Source of the DNA: Lachnospiraceae bacterium XBB2008
GTDB lineage: Bacteria > Bacillota > Clostridia > Lachnospirales > Lachnospiraceae
Direction of reading: 5' to 3'
Length of the DNA stretch: 64,000 nt
NCBI GenBank assembly: GCA_900102235.1
Contig: FMVL01000003.1
Span: forward strand, 62,001-126,000
Shown here: one piece after another, positions 1-8,124 of the stretch
Numbering within the stretch: position 1 is the stretch's first letter
Layout of the letters: each line of letters starts with the position of its first letter
Program-made: the position numbers and the translations under genes
The notes under the pieces: generated by a model
What the model saw: only the letters and a program-made list of their open reading frames with translations
Databases searched by the model: none
What the model was told of the DNA's origin: nothing

Positions 1-594
1 CATCGCAAGGACTATGATGACTGCTATGATTACCGCAATCATCAGATTATAGAAATCCGTATTCACGCCTATCGCTTTGGAGAAGTTTTCATCAAAGGTT
101 ACCGAAAATATCTTATTATAATAGACGATAAACACCGCTATCACTACCACCGAAAGTACGATACACAGTACCACTTCTCTCAAAGTCAGCGTCAGTATGG
201 AGGTCGAACCGAACAATGTGCTGCATACGTCCCCGGACAGATTTGCAGATGTTGAGAACAGATGCATCAGCAGATATCCGAAAGCCAGCGCTCCGACAGA
301 TATCATCGCGATTGCGGCATCTCCCTGTATCCGGGTATTCTGCCCTGTTCTGAGCAGCAAAACGGCACTCAATACAGTAAGCGGCAGTATCAATATCATC
401 TTATTGGTCAGGTTGAGCACGGTAGCTATCGCCATAACGCCAAATGCCACATGGGACAGACCGTCACCTATAAACGAGAATCTCTTCAATACCAGCGTAA
501 CCCCCAGTAAAGAGGCGCAAAGCGCGATGAGTACGCCTACGATAAGTGCATATCTGACGAAGGGATATTCCAGATACATGATAAACTTATCCAT
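1..594 (-). CDS. znuB: Zinc/manganese ABC transporter permease (ZnuB-like), 3' end outside window
   Basis: Integral membrane subunit of an ABC-3 family metal importer. The frame is open from an ATG at 592-594 to base 1, giving 198 residues of a protein usually about 270 long; the C-terminus lies beyond the window. The visible part is a chain of hydrophobic segments with the family's region after TM1 (LKRFSFIGDGLSHVAFG). The start overlaps the ATPase stop by one base (TGATG), so the two are translationally coupled. Family assignment is firm. The metal is inferred as zinc from the linked Fur-family regulator and the His-rich binding protein; manganese is the main alternative. Confidence 0.9.
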   Translation of the reverse strand, partial: MDKFIMYLEYPFVRYALIVGVLIALCASLLGVTLVLKRFSFIGDGLSHVAFGVMAIATVLNLTNKMILILPLTVLSAVLLLRTGQNTRIQGDAAIAMISVGALAFGYLLMHLFSTSANLSGDVCSTLFGSTSILTLTLREVVLCIVLSVVVIAVFIVYYNKIFSVTFDENFSKAIGVNTDFYNLMIAVIIAVIIVLAM

Positions 595-1298
595 CACTGT
601 TCTTCCTCCCTGTTTATAAACTCTCCTCCTATACCGCTATGCAGGTACTCCTCTCTGGTCCCGAAGAATATCTCGCTCCCAATGTGAAGTATATGGCTGG
701 CATACCGCACGGCAGCAGTAATATCATGTGAGATCATGATTATGGTAACGCCCTCTGTGTTAAGCTTACGGATAAGATCATACATCTCCATGGTCACCTT
801 GGGATCAAGTCCGGATACGGGTTCATCAAGAAGAAGCAGTTTCTCCGTAGCACATAATGCTCTTGCGAGCAATACCCTCTGCTGCTGTCCTCCGGACAGC
901 TCTCTGTAACATCTTTTGCCCAGGTCGGTAATCCCCATCCGTTCCATATTAAGCGCCGCTCTTTGCCTGTCATCCCGACTGTAAAAAGGCCGAAACGAGC
1001 CCCTGCTCTGGCAGCCCGAAAGCACTATCTCGGTAACCGAAGCCGGGAAATCCCGCTGCACGATGGTCTGCTGCGGCAGATAACCGATCTCGTTGGCCGT
1101 TAATCCGTCACCGTAGATTACTTCCCCGCTTACAGGCGGCTGGAGTTCAAGAAGCGTCTTCATCAACGTGGTTTTTCCGGAGCCGTTTTCACCAACAATA
1201 CACAGGTAATTACCCGCATCCACTTTGAAATTGATATTCGTCTCCACGGCGATCCCGTCGTATCCCACGGAGAGGTCTTTTACAGCGATCAAACTCAT
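594..1298 (-). CDS. znuC: Zinc ABC transporter ATP-binding protein (ZnuC-like)
   Basis: Cytoplasmic ATPase that powers the metal importer; 234 residues, a normal length. Walker A (GENGSGKTT, near residue 36), the ABC signature LSGGQQQR (near 135) and Walker B LLLLDEP (near 154) are intact, and a switch histidine follows in MISHD. It lies 29 bases after znuA and shares one base with the permease start, so the binding protein, ATPase and permease form one transcription unit. Confidence 0.94.
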   Translation of the reverse strand: MSLIAVKDLSVGYDGIAVETNINFKVDAGNYLCIVGENGSGKTTLMKTLLELQPPVSGEVIYGDGLTANEIGYLPQQTIVQRDFPASVTEIVLSGCQSRGSFRPFYSRDDRQRAALNMERMGITDLGKRCYRELSGGQQQRVLLARALCATEKLLLLDEPVSGLDPKVTMEMYDLIRKLNTEGVTIIMISHDITAAVRYASHILHIGSEIFFGTREEYLHSGIGGEFINREEEQ

Positions 1299-1327
1299 AT
1301 GCTTTACCTTCTTACTGTGTACAGGCG

Positions 1328-2359
1328 TTACTTCAGTGCTTCCTTCAGCACTTCCAGATTGGCTGTCATTACAGACAGATACGAAGTGCCGTTCTCTACG
1401 TCTTTTTGAGTAGTTGACTGCATGGAATCCATAGTCAGGATCTGCTGATCCTTACCGGATGTATTATCACGTACGGTTTCCGCTACACTGTGATCGGTAC
1501 CATCGATCGTCATGATCGCACCGAGTCCCAGTTCGTCGGTCTTATCGGCCAGGAATACTATCGTTTCAAAGCTGGCTTCGGTTTCAGCCGAGCATCCGGC
1601 GAAGGCAGCGTAGTAATCAAGTCCGTAATCGTCAACCATATATCTGAAGGGAAAACGATCTCCGAAGAGAAGCGTATGAACCGATCCGGCTTCTACTGCT
1701 GCGGCGTATTCCTTATCAAGATCGTTCAGTCTATCCTTGTATGCATCCGCATTGGCTCTGTAGCTGTCTGCATTGTCGGGATCCGCCTCTGCCAGACCGT
1801 CAGCGATCGCATCCGTAAATATTTCAGCGTTACGCAGAGAAAGCCATACATGCTCATCAAGTTCCTCCTCGTGCTCATGGTCGTGATCCTCGTCTTCATG
1901 GTCATGGTCTTCATCTTCGTGGTCGTGCTCCATGCCTTCCACGATCTCCTCGGCCTTGACTTTTTCTCCGAGCACTTCAAGCAGATCGATCACTACCATA
2001 TCTTTATTGACAGCTTCCTTCAACGCATCATCTACCCACGCATCGGATTCGCCGCCTACATATATAAACATATCGCAGGATGCGATCTTAAGGATATCGT
2101 CAGCAGAAGGCTGAAAACTGTGCAGATCAACGCCTTTGTTCAGAAGCATGGTCACTTCCGCACTCTCGGCTCTGTCGCCCAGAACTTCGCATACCCAATC
2201 GTATTCCGGGAATATAGTCGTAACTATCCTCAGATCCGCGTCTGAACCTGAGGCTGAGCGGCTTTCAGAGCCCGTTGCCTGTCCTGAAGTTGCAGAACAG
2301 CCGCATATATTACACGCTGCCAATAAGGCAGCCATTAACATGGTTATATGTTTTTTCAT
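1328..2359 (-). CDS. znuA: Zinc-binding lipoprotein of ABC importer (ZnuA/AdcA-like)
   Basis: Extracellular solute-binding lipoprotein, 343 residues. The N-terminus is a lipoprotein signal (hydrophobic run ending ICGC). The cluster A-I fold is recognisable: IVTTIFPEYDW near residue 45, a first histidine in DLHSFQP, then an acidic His-rich loop (alternating HDHEDE, about residues 144-167) just before DEHVWLS with the second histidine. Where many ZnuA proteins have a His-Asp-Ala-Phe ligand, this one has FGDRFPFRY, so one metal ligand may differ. The His-rich loop favours zinc over manganese. Confidence 0.92.
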   Translation of the reverse strand: MKKHITMLMAALLAACNICGCSATSGQATGSESRSASGSDADLRIVTTIFPEYDWVCEVLGDRAESAEVTMLLNKGVDLHSFQPSADDILKIASCDMFIYVGGESDAWVDDALKEAVNKDMVVIDLLEVLGEKVKAEEIVEGMEHDHEDEDHDHEDEDHDHEHEEELDEHVWLSLRNAEIFTDAIADGLAEADPDNADSYRANADAYKDRLNDLDKEYAAAVEAGSVHTLLFGDRFPFRYMVDDYGLDYYAAFAGCSAETEASFETIVFLADKTDELGLGAIMTIDGTDHSVAETVRDNTSGKDQQILTMDSMQSTTQKDVENGTSYLSVMTANLEVLKEALK

Positions 2360-2395
2360 GCCAAATGCCCTCTCGATCAGTTATCACCCGGCTGA

Positions 2396-2824
2396 TCAAT
2401 TCCCGGTTCCCCCGGCGCAATCCTCGCATATTCCGTAATAAACGGTCCTGATCGGATCTATCAGAAAGTGATGTTCTCTCTGCATATGCTCCTGAAGTTC
2501 CACTATTTCTTCGCATTGCAGGTGGATCACTTTTCCGCACTTCTCACACTTGCAGTGGAAGCATACCGTACCTTCGCCGTGACCTTGCTGACCGATGTAT
2601 TCAAAGCATGCCGAGCTGTTCTTATCGATCGTGTATTTGTTTATCACACCTTCATCCACAAGACGTTCGAGCTGTCTGTACACTGTGGACTGACCGATGG
2701 TCGTTCCGTTATCACGGAAATGATTGCACACATCCGCCGCGGTTATATGAACCCCCTGAACACCTTGAAGATAGTCGAGTATCCGCTCTCTTTGTTTGGT
2801 ATTGTATTTGCCCTTATCTGCCAT
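2396..2824 (-). CDS. zur: Fur-family zinc uptake regulator (Zur-like)
   Basis: Metal-sensing repressor, 142 residues. An N-terminal winged helix is followed by the dimerisation domain with two CxxC pairs (CxxCKCEKCG and CEDC) that form the structural zinc site, and His-rich sensor segments (HxxxHHF). I use the ATG at 2822-2824 rather than an upstream in-frame codon because AAGGAG lies 6 bases before it and the -10 box (2857-2862) would fall inside the longer reading frame. It is first in the operon with znuACB, and two palindromic operators flank its promoter, which predicts autoregulation. The assignment as Zur rather than Fur or PerR is inferred from gene context. Confidence 0.9.
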   Translation of the reverse strand: MADKGKYNTKQRERILDYLQGVQGVHITAADVCNHFRDNGTTIGQSTVYRQLERLVDEGVINKYTIDKNSSACFEYIGQQGHGEGTVCFHCKCEKCGKVIHLQCEEIVELQEHMQREHHFLIDPIRTVYYGICEDCAGGTGN

Positions 2825-2841
2825 GGTATTCTCCTTGAATT

Positions 2842-2856
2842 TGAAAACCATTCTCA
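2842..2856. promoter_or_regulatory. Fur-family operator 1 at the zur start site
   Basis: TGAAAACCATTCTCA matches the perfect palindrome at 2893-2907 at 13 of 15 positions. It lies directly downstream of the -10 box, over the expected transcription start, where binding would block the operon. Confidence 0.7.
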
Positions 2857-2884
2857 ATTATAATCTCGCAATCCCAAAAGTCAA
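2857..2884 (-). promoter_or_regulatory. Sigma-A promoter of the zur-znuACB operon
   Basis: On the minus strand TTGACT (2879-2884) and TATAAT (2857-2862) are separated by 16 bases. The expected start is near 2850, inside operator 1. Confidence 0.8.
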
Positions 2885-2892
2885 TATGGAAT

Positions 2893-2907
2893 TGAAAATC
2901 ATTTTCA
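2893..2907. promoter_or_regulatory. Fur-family operator 2 (perfect 7-1-7 palindrome)
   Basis: TGAAAATCATTTTCA is a perfect 7-1-7 inverted repeat, the layout of Fur, Zur and PerR boxes. It lies 8 bases upstream of the zur -35 box and about 40 bases upstream of the divergent XRE promoter, so it could act on either gene. Confidence 0.75.
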
Positions 2908-2947
2908 TTTTTCAATGGGTGCAGAAAGGAGACATAACCTCCAGATA

Positions 2948-2976
2948 TTGACAAGTCCGTCAGCCGCAGATATAAT
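2948..2976 (+). promoter_or_regulatory. Perfect-consensus sigma-A promoter of the XRE regulator
   Basis: TTGACA (2948-2953), 17 bases, TATAAT (2971-2976): an exact consensus. The expected start is near 2983, leaving a leader of about 67 bases to the ATG at 3050. Its position also excludes the longer reading frame that begins at 2915. Confidence 0.88.
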
Positions 2977-3005
2977 CCGAATAAGCGAATCCGATAATTC
3001 GGATT
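2974..3005. promoter_or_regulatory. AATCCGA half-site array at the XRE promoter
   Basis: AATCCGA occurs at 2974-2980 (overlapping the -10 box), again as a direct repeat at 2988-2994, and inverted as TCGGATT at 2999-3005. The last two form a perfect 7-4-7 palindrome. The position over and just after the start site fits an operator, most simply for the XRE protein itself. Confidence 0.6.
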
Positions 3006-3049
3006 TTCTGCTTGGCTATTGTTCAAAGCAGACTTCAGGGAGGTATCGT

Positions 3050-4339
3050 ATGCAGATATGGGAGCGTATATTCGAACTGATCAATGAACGGGGACTGACT
3101 CAAAAAGAGTTCTCCCTCATGACAGGCATAGCCCAGAGTACGATCAGTGACTGGAAGAAGAAAAAAGTCAATCCGGGCGCCGAGAGGCTTAACATCATAG
3201 CCCAAACACTGGATGTATCTGTGGAACACTTACTCGGTATCCCCGAAAGATCAGCAGACTATGACAGCGACATTAATACGGATGAAAAAGTTCTTCTTGA
3301 ATTATTCCGCAGCTACGATACTAATACGCGCAGCCGTCTCATCGACTATGCGAAAAAACTTAATGAGATACTCCCTTCAGACAACAGTGAAATCACTTAT
3401 GATACAGGCAGATCCGCAGATGTGATAGCTGAAGAACCTGTATCTGATGTTGATCTTCAGATTCGAAAGGATCTGACCAGAAGACTCAGACGCTTGGCCA
3501 GGCTGTCACGGATCCGTCTTGATGAAACAGAACATGCATCGGGATTGAATCTCCATCTGCTCAAATATCTTGATTACCTCGGATTGGACAGACTGCAATT
3601 CATCAAGAATTATCTTTCAAATCTGCAGCCCTATATGATATCCGAGATCAAAACACAGGAGCGTTTTGATAATGCTATATGTGTACTGGATGAGTTCTAT
3701 CGTATCTCAGTCTATATCAAGGTCGATGCAACCAAAAATGAAGAGATCATCGTATCATTTCATGAGAATAACAGAAACGGCATCTCCAGGCGAAACTCCC
3801 TGATTCGCCGGGATGAGCTGGTCTATGTATTTGCCGATTCAGTCGGTTCTCATGTGGAAGGCACTGACAGCTACTCCATCAATCTGTTCATCATCAGGGG
3901 AGTGAAGTCATTTCACCTCAATATACCCGCCAGAAGTTATGATGCAGACGGTTTTCTGGTCAGGGAATCAGATATCAGCAATGCGCTCACGGACATAGTT
4001 AACCGATATCTGGAGGATCTGTATACTGCAGATCTGGACTTCTCTGATATAGAGCTTTTCTCATCCCTCCAGCAACTGTCATTTACATCCTATGGCAACG
4101 ATGTCTTTTCCAATATATCACTGCTGATCGACAGCCTGATCATACAAAAAGACAGCATCGGGCGTCAGACTGCCGATGCTGCCATGTGCATATATTGTAA
4201 TAATATCCGGCTTCTACAGAAGGATCGTCAGGAATTGCTTGAAACACTTAAAATGCGATATGCTGTCAACTCTGTAAAAGTGATGCCGCAGATACTTGAG
4301 CGTGTCGGGATCAATCTGGGCTCAGCGCCCGATAACTGA
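3050..4339 (+). CDS. XRE-family HTH regulator with long uncharacterised C-terminus
   Basis: Putative transcriptional regulator, 429 residues, the only plus-strand gene recognised here. Residues 1-60 are a typical XRE/Cro helix-turn-helix (LTQKEFSLMTGIAQSTISDW), followed by the family's helix VSVEHLLGIPE. The remaining 340 residues match no domain I know. They are charged and probably all-alpha to mixed, with no membrane segment or obvious catalytic motif, and may bind a ligand or protein. The ATG at 3050 is chosen because AGGGAGG lies 6 bases before it and the promoter lies between it and the earlier in-frame ATG at 2915. It is divergent from zur and convergent with the amidase gene. Confidence 0.85.
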   Translation: MQIWERIFELINERGLTQKEFSLMTGIAQSTISDWKKKKVNPGAERLNIIAQTLDVSVEHLLGIPERSADYDSDINTDEKVLLELFRSYDTNTRSRLIDYAKKLNEILPSDNSEITYDTGRSADVIAEEPVSDVDLQIRKDLTRRLRRLARLSRIRLDETEHASGLNLHLLKYLDYLGLDRLQFIKNYLSNLQPYMISEIKTQERFDNAICVLDEFYRISVYIKVDATKNEEIIVSFHENNRNGISRRNSLIRRDELVYVFADSVGSHVEGTDSYSINLFIIRGVKSFHLNIPARSYDADGFLVRESDISNALTDIVNRYLEDLYTADLDFSDIELFSSLQQLSFTSYGNDVFSNISLLIDSLIIQKDSIGRQTADAAMCIYCNNIRLLQKDRQELLETLKMRYAVNSVKVMPQILERVGINLGSAPDN

Positions 4340-4357
4340 AAAGATCATGGCGCACGA

Positions 4358-5518
4358 TCACTGACCTGCAAAATAGTTGTCGATCCCGTTTGCGATGCCC
4401 TGCACTATCTTCCACTGATAATCCTCGGTCGACATCAGCGTATCTTCGGCGGCATTGCTCATATATCCCATCTCGACTATCGTAACCGGTGTCTGGCACC
4501 AGTTGATCCCTGTCATGGTGTCGGTCTCCCATACCCGCTCTCTCTTCGCCCCGGTTGATGCGACCATTGCATCCAGGACACACGAGGACAGGCGATAGCT
4601 GGCATCATGAAGTGACCCGTTGTAGGGATTCTTCGAAGTCTGGCATATGGTCATCATCCCGTTTACCGAGGAATTCTCCGAGCCGTTGGCATGTATGCGG
4701 ACGAAGACATCCGCACCTGCGTTATTTGCGACGGTCGCGCGTTCAGCATTTGATATGTTGACATCATTGGTCTCACGGATCATCAGGACATCATAGCCTC
4801 TCCCCTTCAATTCATCTCGGAGCTTAAGCGAGACCTGAAGATTCAGTTCATACTCATAAAGTCCGGTCGATACACCTCTTGTTCCGCTCGAGACCTTCGC
4901 TTTCATATCGGTAGAGCCGGGACCCAGAGGTTCCTTCTCGCTGTTTCCGCGTGACTGATGGCCGGCATCTATGGCGACCAGGCGGCCCGAATGCGAAACC
5001 GTATCCGAACCGGACGAAGTCGCGCCATCTGCCGTATCACCGGTGGTATCGGTGGTGGAATCGGTAGAATCACTGATTGCATCGGCAGTATCATCCGTGG
5101 AACCGGTGGTATCAGCATTATCGACTTCTATCGCTTCTCCGTCAGTTTCTCCGTTAGCTTCACTGCCAGCACCCGTACTGTCGGCATCGGAACCGGCTGT
5201 GTCAGTGGAATCAGCAGCATCATCTGACTCATCGGATACATCATCAGCAGATTGTTCAGTCGATGTCTTGCTATCCGTTTCTTCTATGCTTTCCACATGT
5301 CGCTGAACCTCGGGCATTTCAGCCTCATCCATTTCCGGAGCATCAGCCTCGCTCACTTCCTGAACTCCACCTGCATCAGCCTCGCTCACGATCTGAGCAT
5401 CCTGCGCATTCTGCACAGACAGTTCTGCCTGCTCTCCCTTTCCGGAAGAACAGGCACATAAAATGATCATACATAACAGCACCGTCAGGGCGCTTTTTAT
5501 TCTGCTGCCTTTTTTCAT
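4358..5518 (-). CDS. Lipoprotein N-acetylmuramoyl-L-alanine amidase with long acidic linker
   Basis: Zinc amidase that cuts the bond between MurNAc and the stem peptide, 386 residues. The parts are a lipoprotein signal (ILCAC, Cys23), an extremely acidic Ser/Thr/Asp/Ala-rich linker (about residues 24-176), and an Amidase_3 domain (about 180-386). The domain shows the zinc ligands and catalytic residues: His187 in IDAGHQ, the second histidine in RIHANGSE, and Glu in VEMGYMSN. It follows the GGDEF-like gene with a 4-base gap, so the two are probably coupled. The start is the ATG before KKGSR; an in-frame GTG at 5560 would place 14 polar residues before the signal sequence. Role inferred: cell-separation or wall-remodelling hydrolase tethered to the membrane. 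Confidence 0.9.
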   Translation of the reverse strand: MKKGSRIKSALTVLLCMIILCACSSGKGEQAELSVQNAQDAQIVSEADAGGVQEVSEADAPEMDEAEMPEVQRHVESIEETDSKTSTEQSADDVSDESDDAADSTDTAGSDADSTGAGSEANGETDGEAIEVDNADTTGSTDDTADAISDSTDSTTDTTGDTADGATSSGSDTVSHSGRLVAIDAGHQSRGNSEKEPLGPGSTDMKAKVSSGTRGVSTGLYEYELNLQVSLKLRDELKGRGYDVLMIRETNDVNISNAERATVANNAGADVFVRIHANGSENSSVNGMMTICQTSKNPYNGSLHDASYRLSSCVLDAMVASTGAKRERVWETDTMTGINWCQTPVTIVEMGYMSNAAEDTLMSTEDYQWKIVQGIANGIDNYFAGQ

Positions 5519-5522
5519 GGAA

Positions 5523-6875
5523 TCACATCCGTCCCTGCCTGTGCTGATACATGTCGTCACAGGCGCGCTTGAAAGTTTGTCTGTATTCCGAATCCATACC
5601 CGGACGGTACACAGCGGTACCTCTGGATACCGATAGTTTGATCTCGCCCAACTGCCTGATATAGTCCTCTATATCATCATAGATGCCTTTGGACAGTTCC
5701 TCTATCTTATTGAACGTCATGCTCTCGGTGATAGCCACAAAAGTGTCATCACCTATCCTGTAGAGCCGCTCGGTCCCGAATACCTTTTTGAGTATTGCAG
5801 CTATTCCGGTCAGGATCCTGTCGCCCTGCTCTTCGCCATGCTCAAATACTATGTTCTTGAGGTTATTGATATCGGTGACATATACGGCATACTCGGCCTC
5901 ACCGGCAGTTATGGCCGCATTTATCTCATTGATCGCATTATTATAGGTGGTTATATTGCCGACTCCGGTAAGAGGATCTACATAAGCCTGCTTATGGACC
6001 ATCTCCAGATACTGATGCATCTGATCATGAGTTGACTTAAGCTTATCGGAAAGTGCACCCATGGCATCCCTGGACAGATCCGCCTGTACATCTACAGGAA
6101 CTTCGGCATCGGCATCCGCAGCATCTCCCATGCTCTCGACAAGCCCACGGTAATCCGGATTATCGGCTATGTCTTTATTGAGTTTCTCGATATCTTCCGT
6201 AAGTTCCGACAGTTCATCATATAAACGGCGGAATTTGTCGGCTATTCTGCGTGTAACGAACAGTACTATGGTCGCAGCTACGATGACAGCGCCTATGCTG
6301 ATCAGAAGGATGGCCACATTGTGCTTCATGATCTGATCATCCAGCCACTTCGCATCGAAGTCCGCTCCGACTATGCCGGCCACTTTGCCTTTTGAATCAA
6401 AAACGGGACTGTAGGAACTGTAGAATGTTCCCCAGCTGTCTGTAAAAGGTTCCTCATCCACGGCCGGCGTCCCTGATGCCGCCCTGATCAGCGCATCCGT
6501 CGTAACGACGCTCTCGCCGAACTCACCGGGAGAAATGGGGTCCGAATCGATAATGAACCCAAACTCGTTGTTTCCCATATCCTGGATCGTGTAGATATAC
6601 ATCAGATCGGAATTATCCTGGAAAAGTCTCAGCTTCTCGATGATCGTATTATAATCATCGCTTCCTTTATCCACAGCGGTGATGCCCGCAAGCATATCCC
6701 CGTCTATCGAAGCCGCGGCAGTATTGGAAATATCAAGCATTCTCTCGTTGATCAGCGTAAGCATGGCATTCTTGGACTGATTAACGAGCACGAGTCCGGT
6801 CACCAGATTGATCGCCACCAGCACCGAGCAGATGATGATCATGTACCTGGTCGTAAAGTTCATTTTCTTTTTCAC
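5523..6875 (-). CDS. Membrane sensor protein with degenerate GGDEF domain
   Basis: 450 residues. TM1 at about 11-31, an extracellular Cache-like sensor region (about 32-185), TM2 at about 187-208, a helical linker, and a GGDEF-family domain (about 290-450) beginning DPLTGVGN. The active-site loop reads RIGDDTF (GDDTF at 375-379) instead of GGDEF. The essential Glu is replaced by Thr and the second Gly by Asp, so cyclase activity is doubtful. It may act as a GTP or c-di-GMP receptor, or be regulatory only. GTG at 6875 or ATG at 6863 can start it; AGGAAA precedes the GTG. A -10-like TATAAT lies at 6915-6920. The downstream amidase gene suggests sensor-linked control of wall hydrolysis. Confidence 0.88.
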   Translation of the reverse strand: MKKKMNFTTRYMIIICSVLVAINLVTGLVLVNQSKNAMLTLINERMLDISNTAAASIDGDMLAGITAVDKGSDDYNTIIEKLRLFQDNSDLMYIYTIQDMGNNEFGFIIDSDPISPGEFGESVVTTDALIRAASGTPAVDEEPFTDSWGTFYSSYSPVFDSKGKVAGIVGADFDAKWLDDQIMKHNVAILLISIGAVIVAATIVLFVTRRIADKFRRLYDELSELTEDIEKLNKDIADNPDYRGLVESMGDAADADAEVPVDVQADLSRDAMGALSDKLKSTHDQMHQYLEMVHKQAYVDPLTGVGNITTYNNAINEINAAITAGEAEYAVYVTDINNLKNIVFEHGEEQGDRILTGIAAILKKVFGTERLYRIGDDTFVAITESMTFNKIEELSKGIYDDIEDYIRQLGEIKLSVSRGTAVYRPGMDSEYRQTFKRACDDMYQHRQGRM

Positions 6876-6963
6876 AGATAAAGTTTCCTATGTTCTAACA
6901 AATACCACGTAACAATTATACCGACATATAAACAATAATTCTACACGGTTATGCCATGTACTG

Positions 6964-8115
6964 CTAAAAACGTGAGGAAGCTTTTATTATGCCTTCCGTC
7001 CTGTCAACTCTCTCTGCCGCCTCAACCACGATAATATCCGCATCATATGCATCGGTGATTTTCTTTAAGTCTCCTAGGTAATCTCCCCATATCAGAACAG
7101 TCTCATGAAAACTTTCTGCCAGATCATCCAACAAATAGAATGCGAAGTAACTGTCTCCTACGATAAGAAGGCGTGTATCGTTATCCACAGCGTCGTTAGT
7201 GTAGAATCGGTGCCTTACATCATCAGAGTAAGCGGTAAGCTTCTCATTCGTCAGATAAGCCTTCGGTTCCAGGATATAAAATGATTCCAGATAGTCTTCC
7301 TCGTGTATGCCGCCAAAAACCGTATATCCGAAATCCCGCGGTGTAAGATCATAGTCTTCCTCCCGAAGCACTCTGTATTTAATGTCACTTTCCGAATTAA
7401 TGGCTTCCATGAGATCAAGATATCCGATATACGCGCCTCTGTTAGTCCAATGAGTAGGATCAGAAAACTTACCGTAAGTTGGATATGACTCCTTGGCCCT
7501 GATAAGATCATCCTTTGGCGATATCACAGATATATCCGTCCCCTCCTCCAGGGCTTTGACTATCTCATCGGTTTTGGATATGTCTCCGTGACTGATCACC
7601 GAGGCGGGAAAACTTTCGGGATAAATGGAATGCTTATCCCAGCATTGAAAATAGTATACTCTGGCTCCATCTTTCTCCAGACTGTCATTTATCCGTTGGA
7701 ATGATGAGGCAAACTCATTAAGGTATTCTTCGGAATAACGGTTATTATGACAGTAGTCCTGTATCATCGCCTCAGTAGCATAATTGAATTCACCGTCAGG
7801 CCCAAGATACATGTCGGACTCTTCGGAAAGCACCCCGAAAACGTGATACAAAAGTCTTGCATTTGCCATGACCATGGCGGAACGGAATCCTATGTTATCA
7901 TTGACCCATGTTTCCAGATCCCGGATATATTCCGTATTGATCGATCCGTCCTCTGTTCTTATGTGAGGTTTCGACGCAAGGATCCTGTTTTCGGATTCCG
8001 ATATCGTTTCATCCTTGAGATTAACCGTCACAAGGGGCAGTACCAGCATCACGATAAAACATGCAATAAAGATGATATCCCGTATGTTCTTTTTCTCTGT
8101 ACCGTCTTTTCCCAT
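6964..8115 (-). CDS. AlgX/AlgJ-like SGNH acyltransferase-type protein (DHHW family)
   Basis: Membrane-anchored extracytoplasmic protein, 383 residues. A single N-terminal TM (about 12-30) precedes a SGNH-like domain. Landmarks are ENRILASKP near residue 44, DPTHWTNRGAY near 223 (the Asp-x-x-His pair of the AlgX/AlgJ and DHHW families) and LIVGDSYFAFYL near 316 (the block with the nucleophilic Ser). In characterised systems such proteins accept acyl groups moved across the membrane by an MBOAT protein and place them on an exported polymer. The MBOAT gene is immediately upstream (9-base gap), supporting that pairing. The polymer is unknown. AGGAA precedes the ATG. Confidence 0.85.
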   Translation of the reverse strand: MGKDGTEKKNIRDIIFIACFIVMLVLPLVTVNLKDETISESENRILASKPHIRTEDGSINTEYIRDLETWVNDNIGFRSAMVMANARLLYHVFGVLSEESDMYLGPDGEFNYATEAMIQDYCHNNRYSEEYLNEFASSFQRINDSLEKDGARVYYFQCWDKHSIYPESFPASVISHGDISKTDEIVKALEEGTDISVISPKDDLIRAKESYPTYGKFSDPTHWTNRGAYIGYLDLMEAINSESDIKYRVLREEDYDLTPRDFGYTVFGGIHEEDYLESFYILEPKAYLTNEKLTAYSDDVRHRFYTNDAVDNDTRLLIVGDSYFAFYLLDDLAESFHETVLIWGDYLGDLKKITDAYDADIIVVEAAERVDRTEGIIKASSRF

Positions 8116-8124
8116 AATACATTC

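Noticed and set aside
4343-4359. Small GATC-closed hairpin as a terminator between the convergent XRE and amidase genes
   Set aside because: Only a four-base stem plus a mismatch, overlapping the amidase stop; the T-run is four bases. Not strong enough to list.
5523-6875. Sequencing error as the cause of the degenerate GGDEF loop
   Set aside because: Frame and flanking motifs are intact and several codons differ together (GDDTF), which a single error cannot explain.
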